Shown in pieces: positions 29,000 through 38,166 of a stretch of 64,000 nucleotides of DNA. Under the pieces are notes generated by a model that searched no databases, was not told the origin of the DNA, and worked only from the letters and a program-made list of their open reading frames with translations. The stretch lies in NCBI RefSeq assembly GCF_030506325.1, contig NZ_CP120683.1, positions 5,522,501 through 5,586,500 of the forward strand, read 5' to 3'. How positions within the stretch are numbered: position 1 is the first letter of the stretch; each line of letters opens with the position of its first letter. The DNA is from Tunicatimonas pelagia (lineage in GTDB: Bacteria > Bacteroidota > Bacteroidia > Cytophagales > Cyclobacteriaceae). Both the position numbers and the translations under genes were made by a program.

Positions 29000-30379
29000 T
29001 CAGATCAGTCGTATTGGTATTCGATTGTAAACTACATCTCCGTTTCTATAGGTAAGCCTAACAGCCACACCTACAACATTATAGCCATGTGGTACCGGAA
29101 CACGAGTGCCATTTTTAAAAGTGTTAATTGACATAAAATTAACTCTTTTTGGACCAGATATAATCCAGCCCACTTCGGTATTCACTATATTACTAGCTAT
29201 TGCCGGATTAATAGTTAGTATGTTGTCAAAAAAACCGCTCTTTGTATAATAATCAATCTCTTCTCTACAGTAGTAATCATCTTCATCATCACAGGGGTAT
29301 GATTCCTCAACATAAACCTTTACAGCCTCTGTATAATTCATTACCCCCCATGGAATGGAATTAATTGCTTTGTACTGTCCAGAGTTGTTAGCATCCGTTC
29401 TGAGATATACCCCAAAACTGCCTATCGGGTCGGTTTGTGTCATAGTTCCTGTTAGCGAAATACTTCCTGCTAATGAGATATTATAGGTTGGGTATTTTCC
29501 AGAACCTGTAAAAGACTTAATAAAACCACCGGCTGCTTCAAGAAGCTCAGGTTTTCTTAAGTCCTTTACAACATTTTTAAAGGTGCTGTTTCCAAAATCA
29601 GGTAGCTTATCATATAACTTTGAGGAGTAACTAGCCATATCAAATAGATTAGAAACCCCTAATGGTTTGGGCTTGGGTTGAGCTACTCCAGTTAGGGTTA
29701 TTCCGCCTTCTTGATAGGTAAGCGTTTCCTCAACCCCATGAATGACTACCTGAAGTCGGGCTTGTTGAGCTATCGAGGGATCATATCCTTGCATGTTGAA
29801 CTCTCCAACCATCCATTGTTGATTACCAACTTCAGAATAAGCAAGCTGCTGAGTTTCGGTAAAGATAAAAGACTCAGCTGTAGGGCCACCGCTATCAAAT
29901 GACAAAGTAAGTGTTTGATGGGAGTCCGATAATTCTGATGTTTTAAAGACACATACTCGTAGCAGTCCCCTATACTTATTGTAAAGCATAATCCAAGGTA
30001 AACGAGGTGCAGCCGTCGGGGTACCAAAGTCTCTGGCTACTAGCATCCACCCATCGGATGCACGGATGTCTATTTGAGAAGGATCTGCATTACCGAAGAT
30101 AGAAACAGCACTGATGTCATAAAACGGGTTAACACTACCAATACCATTCGGATTACTTATCGTACCTGATACGTTTCTAAACCAAACTGTCCACTCTGAT
30201 CCTTCCCAATTCCAATTTGCATTTAGATTTGGATCGTTAGAACCGGGAGGAATAATCCTGGAGTTAGTAATTGGCAGAGGCACTTCTTGTGTAGGAAGAG
30301 GCTGAAGGCCATTTGTAATATCCTGTTCTTCACAGGCAAAAAACAAAATAGCTAGTAAAAACAAACTGAGCTTTTTCAT
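29000..30379 (-). CDS. Lipoprotein of unknown function
   Basis: 459 aa. Signal peptide MKKLSLFLLAILFFAC with lipobox Cys at about 16, followed by EEQD, an acidic tail compatible with surface export. The mature protein is rich in strands and aromatic residues (NWNWEGSEWTVWF, PWIMLYNKYRGLLRV) and has a PCDDEDDYYC pair of cysteines near 365. No known domain is recognised. It sits alone inside a segment of about 2.1 kb bracketed by duplicated TonB-receptor 3' ends, which suggests it was inserted there. Confidence 0.75.
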   Translation of the reverse strand: MKKLSLFLLAILFFACEEQDITNGLQPLPTQEVPLPITNSRIIPPGSNDPNLNANWNWEGSEWTVWFRNVSGTISNPNGIGSVNPFYDISAVSIFGNADPSQIDIRASDGWMLVARDFGTPTAAPRLPWIMLYNKYRGLLRVCVFKTSELSDSHQTLTLSFDSGGPTAESFIFTETQQLAYSEVGNQQWMVGEFNMQGYDPSIAQQARLQVVIHGVEETLTYQEGGITLTGVAQPKPKPLGVSNLFDMASYSSKLYDKLPDFGNSTFKNVVKDLRKPELLEAAGGFIKSFTGSGKYPTYNISLAGSISLTGTMTQTDPIGSFGVYLRTDANNSGQYKAINSIPWGVMNYTEAVKVYVEESYPCDDEDDYYCREEIDYYTKSGFFDNILTINPAIASNIVNTEVGWIISGPKRVNFMSINTFKNGTRVPVPHGYNVVGVAVRLTYRNGDVVYNRIPIRLI

Positions 30380-31045
30380 GATTAAAAGTGGTTTGAAGTG
30401 ATAAAAAAATTAAGAAAATCATTAAAGATTATACTGAAAAACTGCTTCCATATCTGATTGAAAAGATGAAATCTAGGGTTCTAGATGATTTCATATGGTA
30501 GCTGAAGACCTACGAAATTTTTAGCTAAGGACACTTTTCAATAGAGTGCACCAAAATTTCGTGAGTCTGCTCGGCGGGAGTAAAAAGCCCCGACCACATA
30601 GGGATTCACCTAAAACTAATAGAAGCGACGAGTATTGCTTGCAAGGATAGAAGCGACGGGTATTACTTGAAAGGGATGGTATAGACAAATGGTAAACCTT
30701 TGTCTTTCTGGTATAATACCAAAGTATCAAAAATTATTAGAGAGTGCTATCACTTCACAATTCGATAACATATCTAGATGTAATGTTTAAGAAATTTGGT
30801 GAAAATTATAAAAAAAGCTTATTTGACATCTTGATTTATTGGCATTCAATATCTTTATACCATAGTATGCTTGATATTATTTCGCAAAATCGCCATAATA
30901 TGTTAATGTACCTTTTTAAGAGAAAACGAAATAAGATGCGCTAAAATGTTAAACAATGGTAATATTTTTTAATTTAGAATAGTATTACTATCATCTAAGC
31001 TTGGGTGTAAAAGTGAAAGTGTTGTGAAGATGCGACTAGCACGTA
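30380..31045. other. AT-rich spacer without convincing genes
   Basis: About 660 nt inside the bracketed segment. The longest frame (30744-30944, 66 codons) is rich in Lys, Ile, Tyr and His, has no recognisable family and is probably chance. A 28-bp tandem duplication is present (listed separately). Nothing else is supported. Confidence 0.5.
30620..30675. repeat. Two tandem imperfect 28-bp copies
   Basis: TAGAAGCGACGAGTATTGCT at 30620 recurs at 30648 as TAGAAGCGACGGGTATTACT, a 28-nt period with a few differences. Confidence 0.7.
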
Positions 31046-31047
31046 TC

Positions 31048-31117
31048 GGGAAACTAACCTTGACGTAGAATCTTAATAATAGCTTAATACAGAAAAGGGG
31101 CTTCTTAGGAGCCTCTT
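31048..31117 (+). repeat. Direct repeat, right copy of TonB receptor 3' end plus terminator
   Basis: Matches 28845-28914: GGAAACTAACC, AATCTTAATAATAGCTTA, then a hairpin AAAGGGGCTTCT / AGGAGCCTCTTT with a T-rich tail. No receptor gene precedes this copy, so the terminator is stranded ahead of the metallophosphatase gene. Confidence 0.8.
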
Positions 31118-31182
31118 TCTTATTTTCGCCCCCAGTTTTTTATTGAGAACAATCATCTTTTACATTAACCTACCTATAAGCC

Positions 31183-32787
31183 ATGAAAACGCTAATTTTT
31201 TTACTACTAATCGCTGTTTCCGCTCCTAGCTGGGCGCAACAAACTGTCACTGGGCGAGTCTACGAAGACCAAAACACGAATGGTAAGAAAGAACGGCATG
31301 AGCCGGGCATTGCCGAAATAGCCGTTTCTAATGGCACAGCGGTGGTACTGACCGATGAAGACGGTCGTTATGAGCTGCCTATTGATAATGACGAGATCAT
31401 TTTCGTTGTTAAGCCCAGTGGTTACGAGCTTCCGGTCAATGCACTGAACCTGCCTCAGTTTTACTATATTCATAAACCCGATGGCTCTCCTGAACTAGAT
31501 TTTGCTGGAGTAGCCCCCACCGGAAAACTCCCTAAGTCGGTAGACTTTGCCCTATTACCTACCGGAGAGCAAGAGAGCTTTACCGGGCTGTTTTTTGGCG
31601 ATCCCCAGCCCTACGACTTGGATGAAGTTGACTACTTTGACCAAGCAGTGGTAGAAGAAGTAGCGGGTATTCAGGGTATACCGTTCGGATTAAGTTTGGG
31701 CGATCTGGTAGGCGACGACCTGGATTTGTTCCAACCCTACAACGAAGCCATCAGCCGGGTAGGTATTCCCTGGTGGAATGTATACGGCAACCATGATATG
31801 AACTTTGATGTGGAAGTAGATACGCTGGCCGATGAAACCTTCGAGGCAACTTACGGTCCAGCCAATTACTCCTTCAACTACGGAAAAGTACACTTCGTGG
31901 TGTTAGACAATGTGATGTACCCCGACCCTCGCGATGGTAAAGGCTACTGGGGCGGTTTTCGGGAGGATATGTTTACCTTTTTAGAAAATGATCTGAAGCA
32001 CGTTCCCAAAGATCATCTGGTCGTCGTCTCCTTTCACATTCCCATTTACGAACCCGAAGGACGCGATACATTTATTGATGAAGATCGGGAGCGTTTATTT
32101 AGCCTGTTGAGCGATTTTCCGAATACGCTTTCGCTTTCGGCACATACCCATATCCAGCAGCATCATTTTTTTACGGAAAAAGACGGTTGGTCGGGATCGG
32201 GTGAGCACCATCACTACAACGTGGGTACTACTTCCGGCGACTGGTATTCGGGTAAGCTGAATGAGAACGGCGTTCCAATATCTACCATGCGCGATGGAAC
32301 CCCGAAGGGATATGCCTTCATTACCTTTAACGGTAATGAGTACACCATAGATTATAAAGTGGTGGGCGAAACGGATGACTACCGAATGCGAATTTTCAGC
32401 CCTAAGGTAGTCCCTCATAACCAGCGCACTTCGGCAGGTATTTACGTGAATTTTTTCCAAGGTTCAGAAAAGGCAAACCTGCGTTACCGAGTGGATAATG
32501 AAGATTGGGAGGAGATGAGCTATACTATAGCGTTAGACCCAGCTTTTCAAGGGATGGTACACGAGTGGGATTACACCGAGGAACTGATGCCTGGTCGGCG
32601 CCCCTCCAATGTGGTTCCTTCCCGCCATCTCTGGCAAGCTCGTATTCCGACGGACTTAGAGATTGGTGAACACACTATTGAGGTGGAAGCGACTGATATG
32701 TTTGGACGGACGTTCACGGAGACGGCTACTTACCGTATTGCCGAGCCTAAACCTGTTGAGACGGCTTCGGCTGGTTCGGAAGAATAA
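31183..32787 (+). CDS. Secreted calcineurin-like metallophosphoesterase
   Basis: 534 aa. The signal peptide ends SWAQ. An N-terminal Ig-like domain with GRVYEDQNTNGKKERHEPGI occupies about 20-110. The metallophosphoesterase core has GDPQPYD, SLGDLVGDDLD, YGNHDMN, SFHIPIY and SAHTHIQQHH, supplying the dimetal ligands. A C-terminal beta-domain runs from about 400 to 520. This matches the Bacteroidota three-part MetallophosN/Metallophos/MetallophosC architecture. Substrate unknown, probably a periplasmic or surface phosphoester. Followed by a terminator and another phosphatase gene. Confidence 0.92.
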   Translation: MKTLIFLLLIAVSAPSWAQQTVTGRVYEDQNTNGKKERHEPGIAEIAVSNGTAVVLTDEDGRYELPIDNDEIIFVVKPSGYELPVNALNLPQFYYIHKPDGSPELDFAGVAPTGKLPKSVDFALLPTGEQESFTGLFFGDPQPYDLDEVDYFDQAVVEEVAGIQGIPFGLSLGDLVGDDLDLFQPYNEAISRVGIPWWNVYGNHDMNFDVEVDTLADETFEATYGPANYSFNYGKVHFVVLDNVMYPDPRDGKGYWGGFREDMFTFLENDLKHVPKDHLVVVSFHIPIYEPEGRDTFIDEDRERLFSLLSDFPNTLSLSAHTHIQQHHFFTEKDGWSGSGEHHHYNVGTTSGDWYSGKLNENGVPISTMRDGTPKGYAFITFNGNEYTIDYKVVGETDDYRMRIFSPKVVPHNQRTSAGIYVNFFQGSEKANLRYRVDNEDWEEMSYTIALDPAFQGMVHEWDYTEELMPGRRPSNVVPSRHLWQARIPTDLEIGEHTIEVEATDMFGRTFTETATYRIAEPKPVETASAGSEE

Positions 32788-32816
32788 TCTTTTAATTTTT
32801 ACACCACTCATTTCAG

Positions 32817-32844
32817 GAAAGAGGCCTACTTTAGGGTCTCTTTT
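32817..32844 (+). terminator. Rho-independent terminator
   Basis: Stem AAAGAGGCC (from 32818) with GGTCTCTTT, one G-T pair, and T-run, directly after the metallophosphoesterase gene. Confidence 0.75.
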
Positions 32845-32858
32845 ATTATACCTTACCT

Positions 32859-33914
32859 ATGCGACTATTAGCTATTTTACTGACCGGATGCTGGTTTATT
32901 GCTGGTTGTCAGGCTTCCCAAAGCACCCAAACTTCTCCATCCAAAGCGGTGGTGCCTATTTCATTAGATACCACTCAAACGCTAACCACTATTGCTTTTG
33001 GCTCTTGCAATAAAACTACCGAACCTCAGCCACTATGGTCGGAGATTATAAATCAGCAACCCGATTTATGGATTTGGCTAGGCGACAATGTTTACGGCGA
33101 TACTCCGGATATGAAGCTGATGCAACAAAAGTATCAGCAACAACTTCAGAAGAAAGGCTACCAGAAATTACTGGCTTCTACTTCGGTAGTCGGTATTTGG
33201 GACGATCACGACTACGGAATTAACGATGGGGGGAAATATTTTGCTCAAAGAGCCGCCAGTCGCGATCTGATGCTGGAATTCTTGCAGGTTGATGCTAGTC
33301 GCCCGGTGTGGCAACGAGAGGGTGGGTACCAATCGTACACCTTCGGACCAGAAGGCAAAAAAGTGAAAGTAATCTTGCTAGACACGCGCTATTTCCGCGA
33401 TACGCTTATGGAATCTTCTACGGAAGGAAAACGATACGGAGCTAATCCGCAGGGCGATATGTTAGGCGAAGCCCAGTGGGCGTGGCTTACCGAAGAGCTC
33501 AATAGTAGTGACGCTCAATTCAACATAATTGGTAGTAGCATTCAAGTCATTCACGAAGAGCATGGCTACGAAAAGTGGGCAAACTTCCCTAAGTCTCACC
33601 AGCGATTGTACGACCTAATTACTAATTCGGAAGCCAAGGGAGTTGTGCTGCTCAGTGGCGACCGCCATATTGGCGAGATTTCCCGCCTAAAACTTCCCGA
33701 AATGCCATATCCATTGTACGATATTACCTCCAGCGGAATGACCCACGTCTACGAAGATGCTGACGAAGAAAACCGCCATCGGGTGAGCGACCTAGTGACC
33801 AAACTCAACTACGGCCTCATCCAGATTGACTGGAATACTAACCAAGTCACCTACCAAGTCAAAGGCGAAAACAGAGCCACCTATGCCTCTGAAACGGTTG
33901 TTTATCCCTTTTAA
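32859..33914 (+). CDS. PhoD-family alkaline phosphatase/phosphodiesterase (lipoprotein)
   Basis: 351 aa. Signal peptide with lipobox GCQAS (Cys about 17). The PhoD-like metal site is visible in FGSCNKTTEPQPLW, WIWLGDNVYGD, GIWDDHDYGINDGG, LLDTRYFRD and LSGDRHIGEIS. Enzymes of this type hydrolyse phosphodiesters or monoesters outside the cytoplasm with Fe/Ca or similar metals. A second, partial PhoD-like gene occurs at the right edge of the window. Confidence 0.93.
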   Translation: MRLLAILLTGCWFIAGCQASQSTQTSPSKAVVPISLDTTQTLTTIAFGSCNKTTEPQPLWSEIINQQPDLWIWLGDNVYGDTPDMKLMQQKYQQQLQKKGYQKLLASTSVVGIWDDHDYGINDGGKYFAQRAASRDLMLEFLQVDASRPVWQREGGYQSYTFGPEGKKVKVILLDTRYFRDTLMESSTEGKRYGANPQGDMLGEAQWAWLTEELNSSDAQFNIIGSSIQVIHEEHGYEKWANFPKSHQRLYDLITNSEAKGVVLLSGDRHIGEISRLKLPEMPYPLYDITSSGMTHVYEDADEENRHRVSDLVTKLNYGLIQIDWNTNQVTYQVKGENRATYASETVVYPF

Positions 33915-33953
33915 TGAATAATGATGAATGAGTAATGATGAATGATTAATTTT

Positions 33954-33995
33954 CAGTCATCAGTCATCAGTCATCAGTCATCAGTCATCAGTCAT
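33954..33995. repeat. Six tandem copies of heptamer CAGTCAT
   Basis: Perfect 7-bp tandem array between convergent genes, preceded by ATGAATAATGATGAATGAG-type words similar to those at 10413. Short arrays like this can vary in copy number by slippage. Confidence 0.95.
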
Positions 33996-33999
33996 TAAA

Positions 34000-34323
34000 C
34001 TATTCTTGTTCAAACAAAAACTCGTTGTAGGCATTTTGTAGTTCGCGAAGGGCGAGGTGATCTTGTTGCTGCTGAGCCACAGCGATTCCTTTTTGATAGG
34101 TAGCTTCGGCTAAAGCGGTTTCTCCCTTGGCTTGGTACAACTTAGCCACGTGGTAATAGGTGGCTACGTAGTTAGGGTGTTCTTCCAACAATTTCTCATA
34201 ATACGGGCGGGCTTGCTCAGGATTATCTTGCGCGTATTCGGTAGCAATAGCGTAAAGTGTGAATGGGTCATTGGGTTCTTCTTGCAAAAAATTAAGTAGC
34301 TGCGCTAGGCGTTCGGTATTCAT
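34000..34323 (-). CDS. Small TPR protein
   Basis: 107 aa. About two and a half TPR units (DPFTLYAIATEYAQDNPEQARPYYEKLL, read in parts, and YVATYYHVAKLYQAKGETALAEATYQKGI). No signal peptide; cytoplasmic. Its start lies 94 nt from the divergent etfB gene. Function unknown. Confidence 0.85.
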   Translation of the reverse strand: MNTERLAQLLNFLQEEPNDPFTLYAIATEYAQDNPEQARPYYEKLLEEHPNYVATYYHVAKLYQAKGETALAEATYQKGIAVAQQQQDHLALRELQNAYNEFLFEQE

Positions 34324-34416
34324 CCTCAGGCTGATTTTTATTTATTCTTGATTTACGTAACTTCGCAGCAAAAAAAGGGTTATAAAAGAATATTGACGTA
34401 AAAGAAGCGCAGGCTT

Positions 34417-35154
34417 ATGAAGATTCTAGTATGCATTACCCACGTACCCGATACCACATCAAAAATATCGTTTACGGAGAATAACACCAAATTCGACACA
34501 ACGGGCGTACAGTATATTATTGGCCCTTACGATGACTACTCGTTGGCTCGGGCTATTGAGTTGAAAGAACAGCACGGCGGTTCAGTTACAGTAGTCAACG
34601 TAGGTGAGGCGGAAACGGAGCCTACTATCCGAAAAGCACTGGCTATTGGAGCTGATGATGCCATTCGTATTAACGCTCACCCTTCCGATAGCTTTTTTGT
34701 GGCTCAGCAAATCGCTTCGGTGGTGAAAGAAGGTGGTTATGATTTGGTGCTAATGGGTCGAGAATCTATTGATTACAACGGTGGACAAGTACACGGTATG
34801 GTGGGCGAACTGGTCAATATGCCCTCTATTTCGCCCGTAATGCAGCTCGATATTGAGGGAGATACCGCTAAGCTCTCCCGGGAGATAGAAGGAGGAAAAG
34901 AACAACTAGAGGTGAAACTACCCTTTATTGCTGGTTGTCAGGAGCCCATTGCCGAGTGGAAAATTCCGAACATGCGCGGCATTATGATGGCCCGTAAAAA
35001 GCCTTTGGATGTTAGAGATCCCGCTGATAACGAACAGATGACCGATACCGTTCGTTACGAGCTACCGCCCCCCAAGGGTGAAGTAAAAATGTTCTCGGCT
35101 GATGAGTTGGATGCATTGGTACAGGCACTAAAAAATGAAGCCAACGTACTCTGA
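34417..35154 (+). CDS. etfB: Electron transfer flavoprotein beta subunit
   Basis: 245 aa. N-terminus MKILVCITHVPDTTSKI, the adenine-nucleotide loop VVNVGEAETEPTIRKALAIGADDAIRI (read in parts) and the signature LVLMGRESIDYNGGQVHGMVGE identify EtfB. With EtfA it shuttles electrons from acyl-CoA and other dehydrogenases to the quinone pool. etfA follows 75 nt downstream in the same orientation. Confidence 0.96.
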   Translation: MKILVCITHVPDTTSKISFTENNTKFDTTGVQYIIGPYDDYSLARAIELKEQHGGSVTVVNVGEAETEPTIRKALAIGADDAIRINAHPSDSFFVAQQIASVVKEGGYDLVLMGRESIDYNGGQVHGMVGELVNMPSISPVMQLDIEGDTAKLSREIEGGKEQLEVKLPFIAGCQEPIAEWKIPNMRGIMMARKKPLDVRDPADNEQMTDTVRYELPPPKGEVKMFSADELDALVQALKNEANVL

Positions 35155-35229
35155 TCTTCGGTAGCAATCTTACCAGTCAAATCACTAATTTTTCAGTAAA
35201 TTGTTAGCAACACTTGAATAAAGATAAGT

Positions 35230-36204
35230 ATGGCAATAGTAGCACTCGTTGAAGATTCTGACGGAAAAATAAAAAAATCGTCTATTGAAGCCGTAGTGTA
35301 CGCGGCGGCCTTAGCTAAGCAAATAAGTGAGGATGAAGTGGTAGCCTTAGCATTAGGAAACCAAGTTAGTAGTGAGGAGCTAGAAGGGCTGGGAAAGTTT
35401 GGAGCCAATCGTGTACTGCACGCCAACGACGAGCGATTAAACCAAGGTGTGATTCAAGCTTATGCCTCAGTGGTTGACCAAGCAATGAACGAGACAGGAG
35501 CGAATGTACTAATACTTGCTAAATCATCCTTGGGCGACCCGGTTGCCTCTCGGGTAGCCATAAAGCAGCAAGCTGCTTTGGGAGCAAATGTGGTAGAATT
35601 GCCTGATTTAAGTGACGGGTTTGTGGTAAAGAGTAGTATTTACACCGGAAAAGCATTCGCCCATACCAAACTCGACCGAGATAAGAAGATTATCGCTTTA
35701 CGAAAAAACGCTATTACCCCCGAAGAAGGTGAAGGAAAAGCCACAGTAGAAGCTTTTAACCCTAGCTTATCAGATGCCGATTTTGGGGCTACTATCACTA
35801 ATACGGAAAAAAGTGAAGGCGATATATTGTTGCCGGAGGCAGACATTGTGGTGTCTGGTGGACGTGGATTGAAAGGCTCGGAAAACTGGGGGATGATAGA
35901 AGAGTTGGCCGATACACTAGGAGCAGCCACTGGCTGTAGCAAACCCGTATCAGATATCGGCTGGCGACCGCACCACGAGCACGTAGGGCAGACTGGAGTA
36001 AAGGTGAGTCCTAGTTTATACGTAGCCGTGGGTATTTCGGGGGCTATTCAGCACCTAGCTGGCGTAAACTCTTCTAAGTATATTTTGGTCGTTAATCAAG
36101 ATGCCGAGGCACCATTTTTTAAAGCAGCCGATTACGGGGTGGTGGGCGATGCTTTTGAAATAGTACCTCAGTTAACCGAAAAGATCAAAGCCTCTCAAAA
36201 CTAA
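35230..36204 (+). CDS. etfA: Electron transfer flavoprotein alpha subunit
   Basis: 324 aa. The C-terminal FAD domain carries VSGGRGLKGSENWGMIEELA, GATGCSKPVSDIGW, the Gln/Gly pattern HEHVGQTGVKVSPSLYVAVG and NQDAEAPFFKAADYGVVGD, the classical EtfA signature. It partners with EtfB as a heterodimer. The bifunctional-nuclease gene begins 12 nt later and is probably in the same transcript. Confidence 0.96.
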   Translation: MAIVALVEDSDGKIKKSSIEAVVYAAALAKQISEDEVVALALGNQVSSEELEGLGKFGANRVLHANDERLNQGVIQAYASVVDQAMNETGANVLILAKSSLGDPVASRVAIKQQAALGANVVELPDLSDGFVVKSSIYTGKAFAHTKLDRDKKIIALRKNAITPEEGEGKATVEAFNPSLSDADFGATITNTEKSEGDILLPEADIVVSGGRGLKGSENWGMIEELADTLGAATGCSKPVSDIGWRPHHEHVGQTGVKVSPSLYVAVGISGAIQHLAGVNSSKYILVVNQDAEAPFFKAADYGVVGDAFEIVPQLTEKIKASQN

Positions 36205-36216
36205 GTTGTTCGTATT

Positions 36217-36807
36217 GTGGATAAAATTGAATTAGAAATTTTAGGTCTTTCTTCTAGCCAATCACAGCAGGGTTCGTTTGCGTTGGTGCTGGGGGAGACC
36301 GTAGGTAATCGCCGACTGCCCATCATTATCGGAATGTTTGAGGCTCAGGCAATCGCTATTGAGATCGAGAAGATTGTTCCTAATCGTCCAATGACTCACG
36401 ATTTGTTTAAGTCATTTGCGCGGAACTTCCATTATACGGTAGAGGAAATTATGATCTCAGATTTAAAGGAAGGAGTATTCTTTGCTAAAATTGTTTGTAG
36501 TGATGGAGCGGGTACTACCGAAATTGACGCCCGTCCGTCCGATGCTATTGCGATTGGTCTCCGATTTAATGTGCCTATATTCACCAACGAGAGCGTACTT
36601 TCTGAGGCAGGTATTGTGTTAACCGATGAAGAAGGTGAACCGGAAATTCCATCCGCTCCGTCTGGGTCAGATTCTAAAAAGGGAGCTACTGAAAAATTAA
36701 AAGATCTATCGTTTGATCGGCTCACTTCAATGTTAGATGAAGCCTTGAAAGGCGAAGATTACGAAAAAGCCGCTAAGATTCGGGATGAGATGAATCGTCG
36801 AAATTAA
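36217..36807 (+). CDS. Bifunctional nuclease (DUF151) family protein with UVR motif
   Basis: 196 aa from a GTG start, 12 nt after etfA. The DUF151 domain covers about 1-135 (LVLGETVGNRRLPIIIGMFEA, read in parts, and IDARPSDAIAIGLR). A C-terminal UvrB/UvrC helix pair (LDEALKGEDYEKAAKIRDEM) follows. DUF151 proteins have been described as RNase/DNases in plants; the bacterial role is uncertain. An ATG upstream in frame is not available, so GTG is accepted. Confidence 0.9.
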   Translation: MDKIELEILGLSSSQSQQGSFALVLGETVGNRRLPIIIGMFEAQAIAIEIEKIVPNRPMTHDLFKSFARNFHYTVEEIMISDLKEGVFFAKIVCSDGAGTTEIDARPSDAIAIGLRFNVPIFTNESVLSEAGIVLTDEEGEPEIPSAPSGSDSKKGATEKLKDLSFDRLTSMLDEALKGEDYEKAAKIRDEMNRRN

Positions 36808-36873
36808 TCCATCTAGCTGAACTATCCGCCCAACCGCCAAAGGTTGGGATTGCATCTACTAGCCTGACCCATT

Positions 36874-38166
36874 ATGCCTTACGTTCGCGGAATCTTAGGA
36901 ATCGCTGCCTTGGTATTTATTGCTTTTCTCTTATCGCAAAACCGTCGGGCGGTAAACTGGCGATTGGTAGGGGCTGGCATCGCAATCCAATTGATAGCGG
37001 GTATACTAATTCTGAAAGTTCCGTTTGTAAAGAGTATCTTTAACAGCATCAGCGAAGCATTTGTAAAATTCTTGAGCTTTTCGCAGCAGGGAGCTGAGTT
37101 TCTGTTCGGTGGGTTGGTGGATACCTCATCCTTCGGCTACATTTTTGCCTTTCAAGTGCTGCCCACCATTATTTTCTTTTCTACGGTTACTGCTGGACTG
37201 TACTACTTAGGTATTTTACAAAAAATTGTCTACGCTATTGCCTGGATTATGGCGCGTACTATGCGTCTGTCGGGAGCAGAAAGCTTATCTGCCGCCGGAA
37301 ATATCTTCCTCGGACAAACGGAGGCTCCCTTACTGGTTCGTCCGTACATTGCTGGAATGACGCTTTCGGAGATTATGTGCCTGATGACCGGAGGCATGGC
37401 TACTATTGCCGGGGGGGTGCTGGGGGGCTACGTTGCTTTTCTCGGAGGTGATGATCCGGTAGAGCGAACCCGTTTTGCTTCTTACTTGCTGAGTGCTTCT
37501 ATTATGAACGCCCCGGCGGCCATCGTCATTGCTAAGATTCTGGTACCCGAAACCCAGCCGGATAAAATACGCAAGGAGCTCGATGTGAGTGGCGAAAACT
37601 TGGGAGTGAATGTAATCGATGCACTCTCCCGAGGGGCAGCAGAAGGACTGAAGTTAGCACTAAACGTAGGAGGAATGCTGCTGGCATTTATTGCCGTAAT
37701 TGCAGCTATCAATTATTTTTTGTCAGGAGTCATTGGCGAAACAACCGGACTAAATCAGTTTGTTGTACAAAGTACCGACGGGGCGTTCGATGAATTTTCG
37801 TTAGAGTATCTGCTGGGACAGCTATTCAGAGGGTTCGCCTTCATTATGGGAGTAGACTGGAGCCAAACGCTGCAAGTAGGCAGTCTGCTAGGCCAAAAGA
37901 CTGTTATTAACGAATTTGTTGCGTACTTAAGCTTATCCGAGATGAAAGCCGCTGGGGGATTAGACGGACGAGCGTTAGTGATCGCCACTTACGCACTTTG
38001 CGGATTTTCTAACTTTAGTTCTATTGCCATTCAGATTGGTGGTATTGGCAGTTTAGCCCCCGATCAGCAAGGCAATCTTTCTAAACTAGGGATGTGGGCT
38101 TTAATCGCCGCTACTTTCGCCTGTATGATGACTGCTACCATTGCTGGAATGCTGGTGAACTACTAG
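36874..38166 (+). CDS. Concentrative nucleoside transporter (NupC/CNT family)
   Basis: 430 aa, about ten membrane helices. Family motifs include GAESLSAAGNIFLGQTEAPLLV, MTGGMATIAGGVLGGYV, SIMNAPAAIVIAK and GFSNFSSIAIQIGGIG. CNT proteins import nucleosides with a Na+ or H+ gradient. The 3' end overlaps the AI-2E-type permease gene on the other strand by 4 nt. Confidence 0.95.
   Translation: MPYVRGILGIAALVFIAFLLSQNRRAVNWRLVGAGIAIQLIAGILILKVPFVKSIFNSISEAFVKFLSFSQQGAEFLFGGLVDTSSFGYIFAFQVLPTIIFFSTVTAGLYYLGILQKIVYAIAWIMARTMRLSGAESLSAAGNIFLGQTEAPLLVRPYIAGMTLSEIMCLMTGGMATIAGGVLGGYVAFLGGDDPVERTRFASYLLSASIMNAPAAIVIAKILVPETQPDKIRKELDVSGENLGVNVIDALSRGAAEGLKLALNVGGMLLAFIAVIAAINYFLSGVIGETTGLNQFVVQSTDGAFDEFSLEYLLGQLFRGFAFIMGVDWSQTLQVGSLLGQKTVINEFVAYLSLSEMKAAGGLDGRALVIATYALCGFSNFSSIAIQIGGIGSLAPDQQGNLSKLGMWALIAATFACMMTATIAGMLVNY

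Noticed and set aside
30744-30944. 66-codon frame in the AT-rich insert
   Set aside because: Composition follows the AT-rich background; no domain, no conserved start context.
33954-33995. CRISPR-like array
   Set aside because: Seven-base perfect tandem units without spacers; a simple repeat, not CRISPR.
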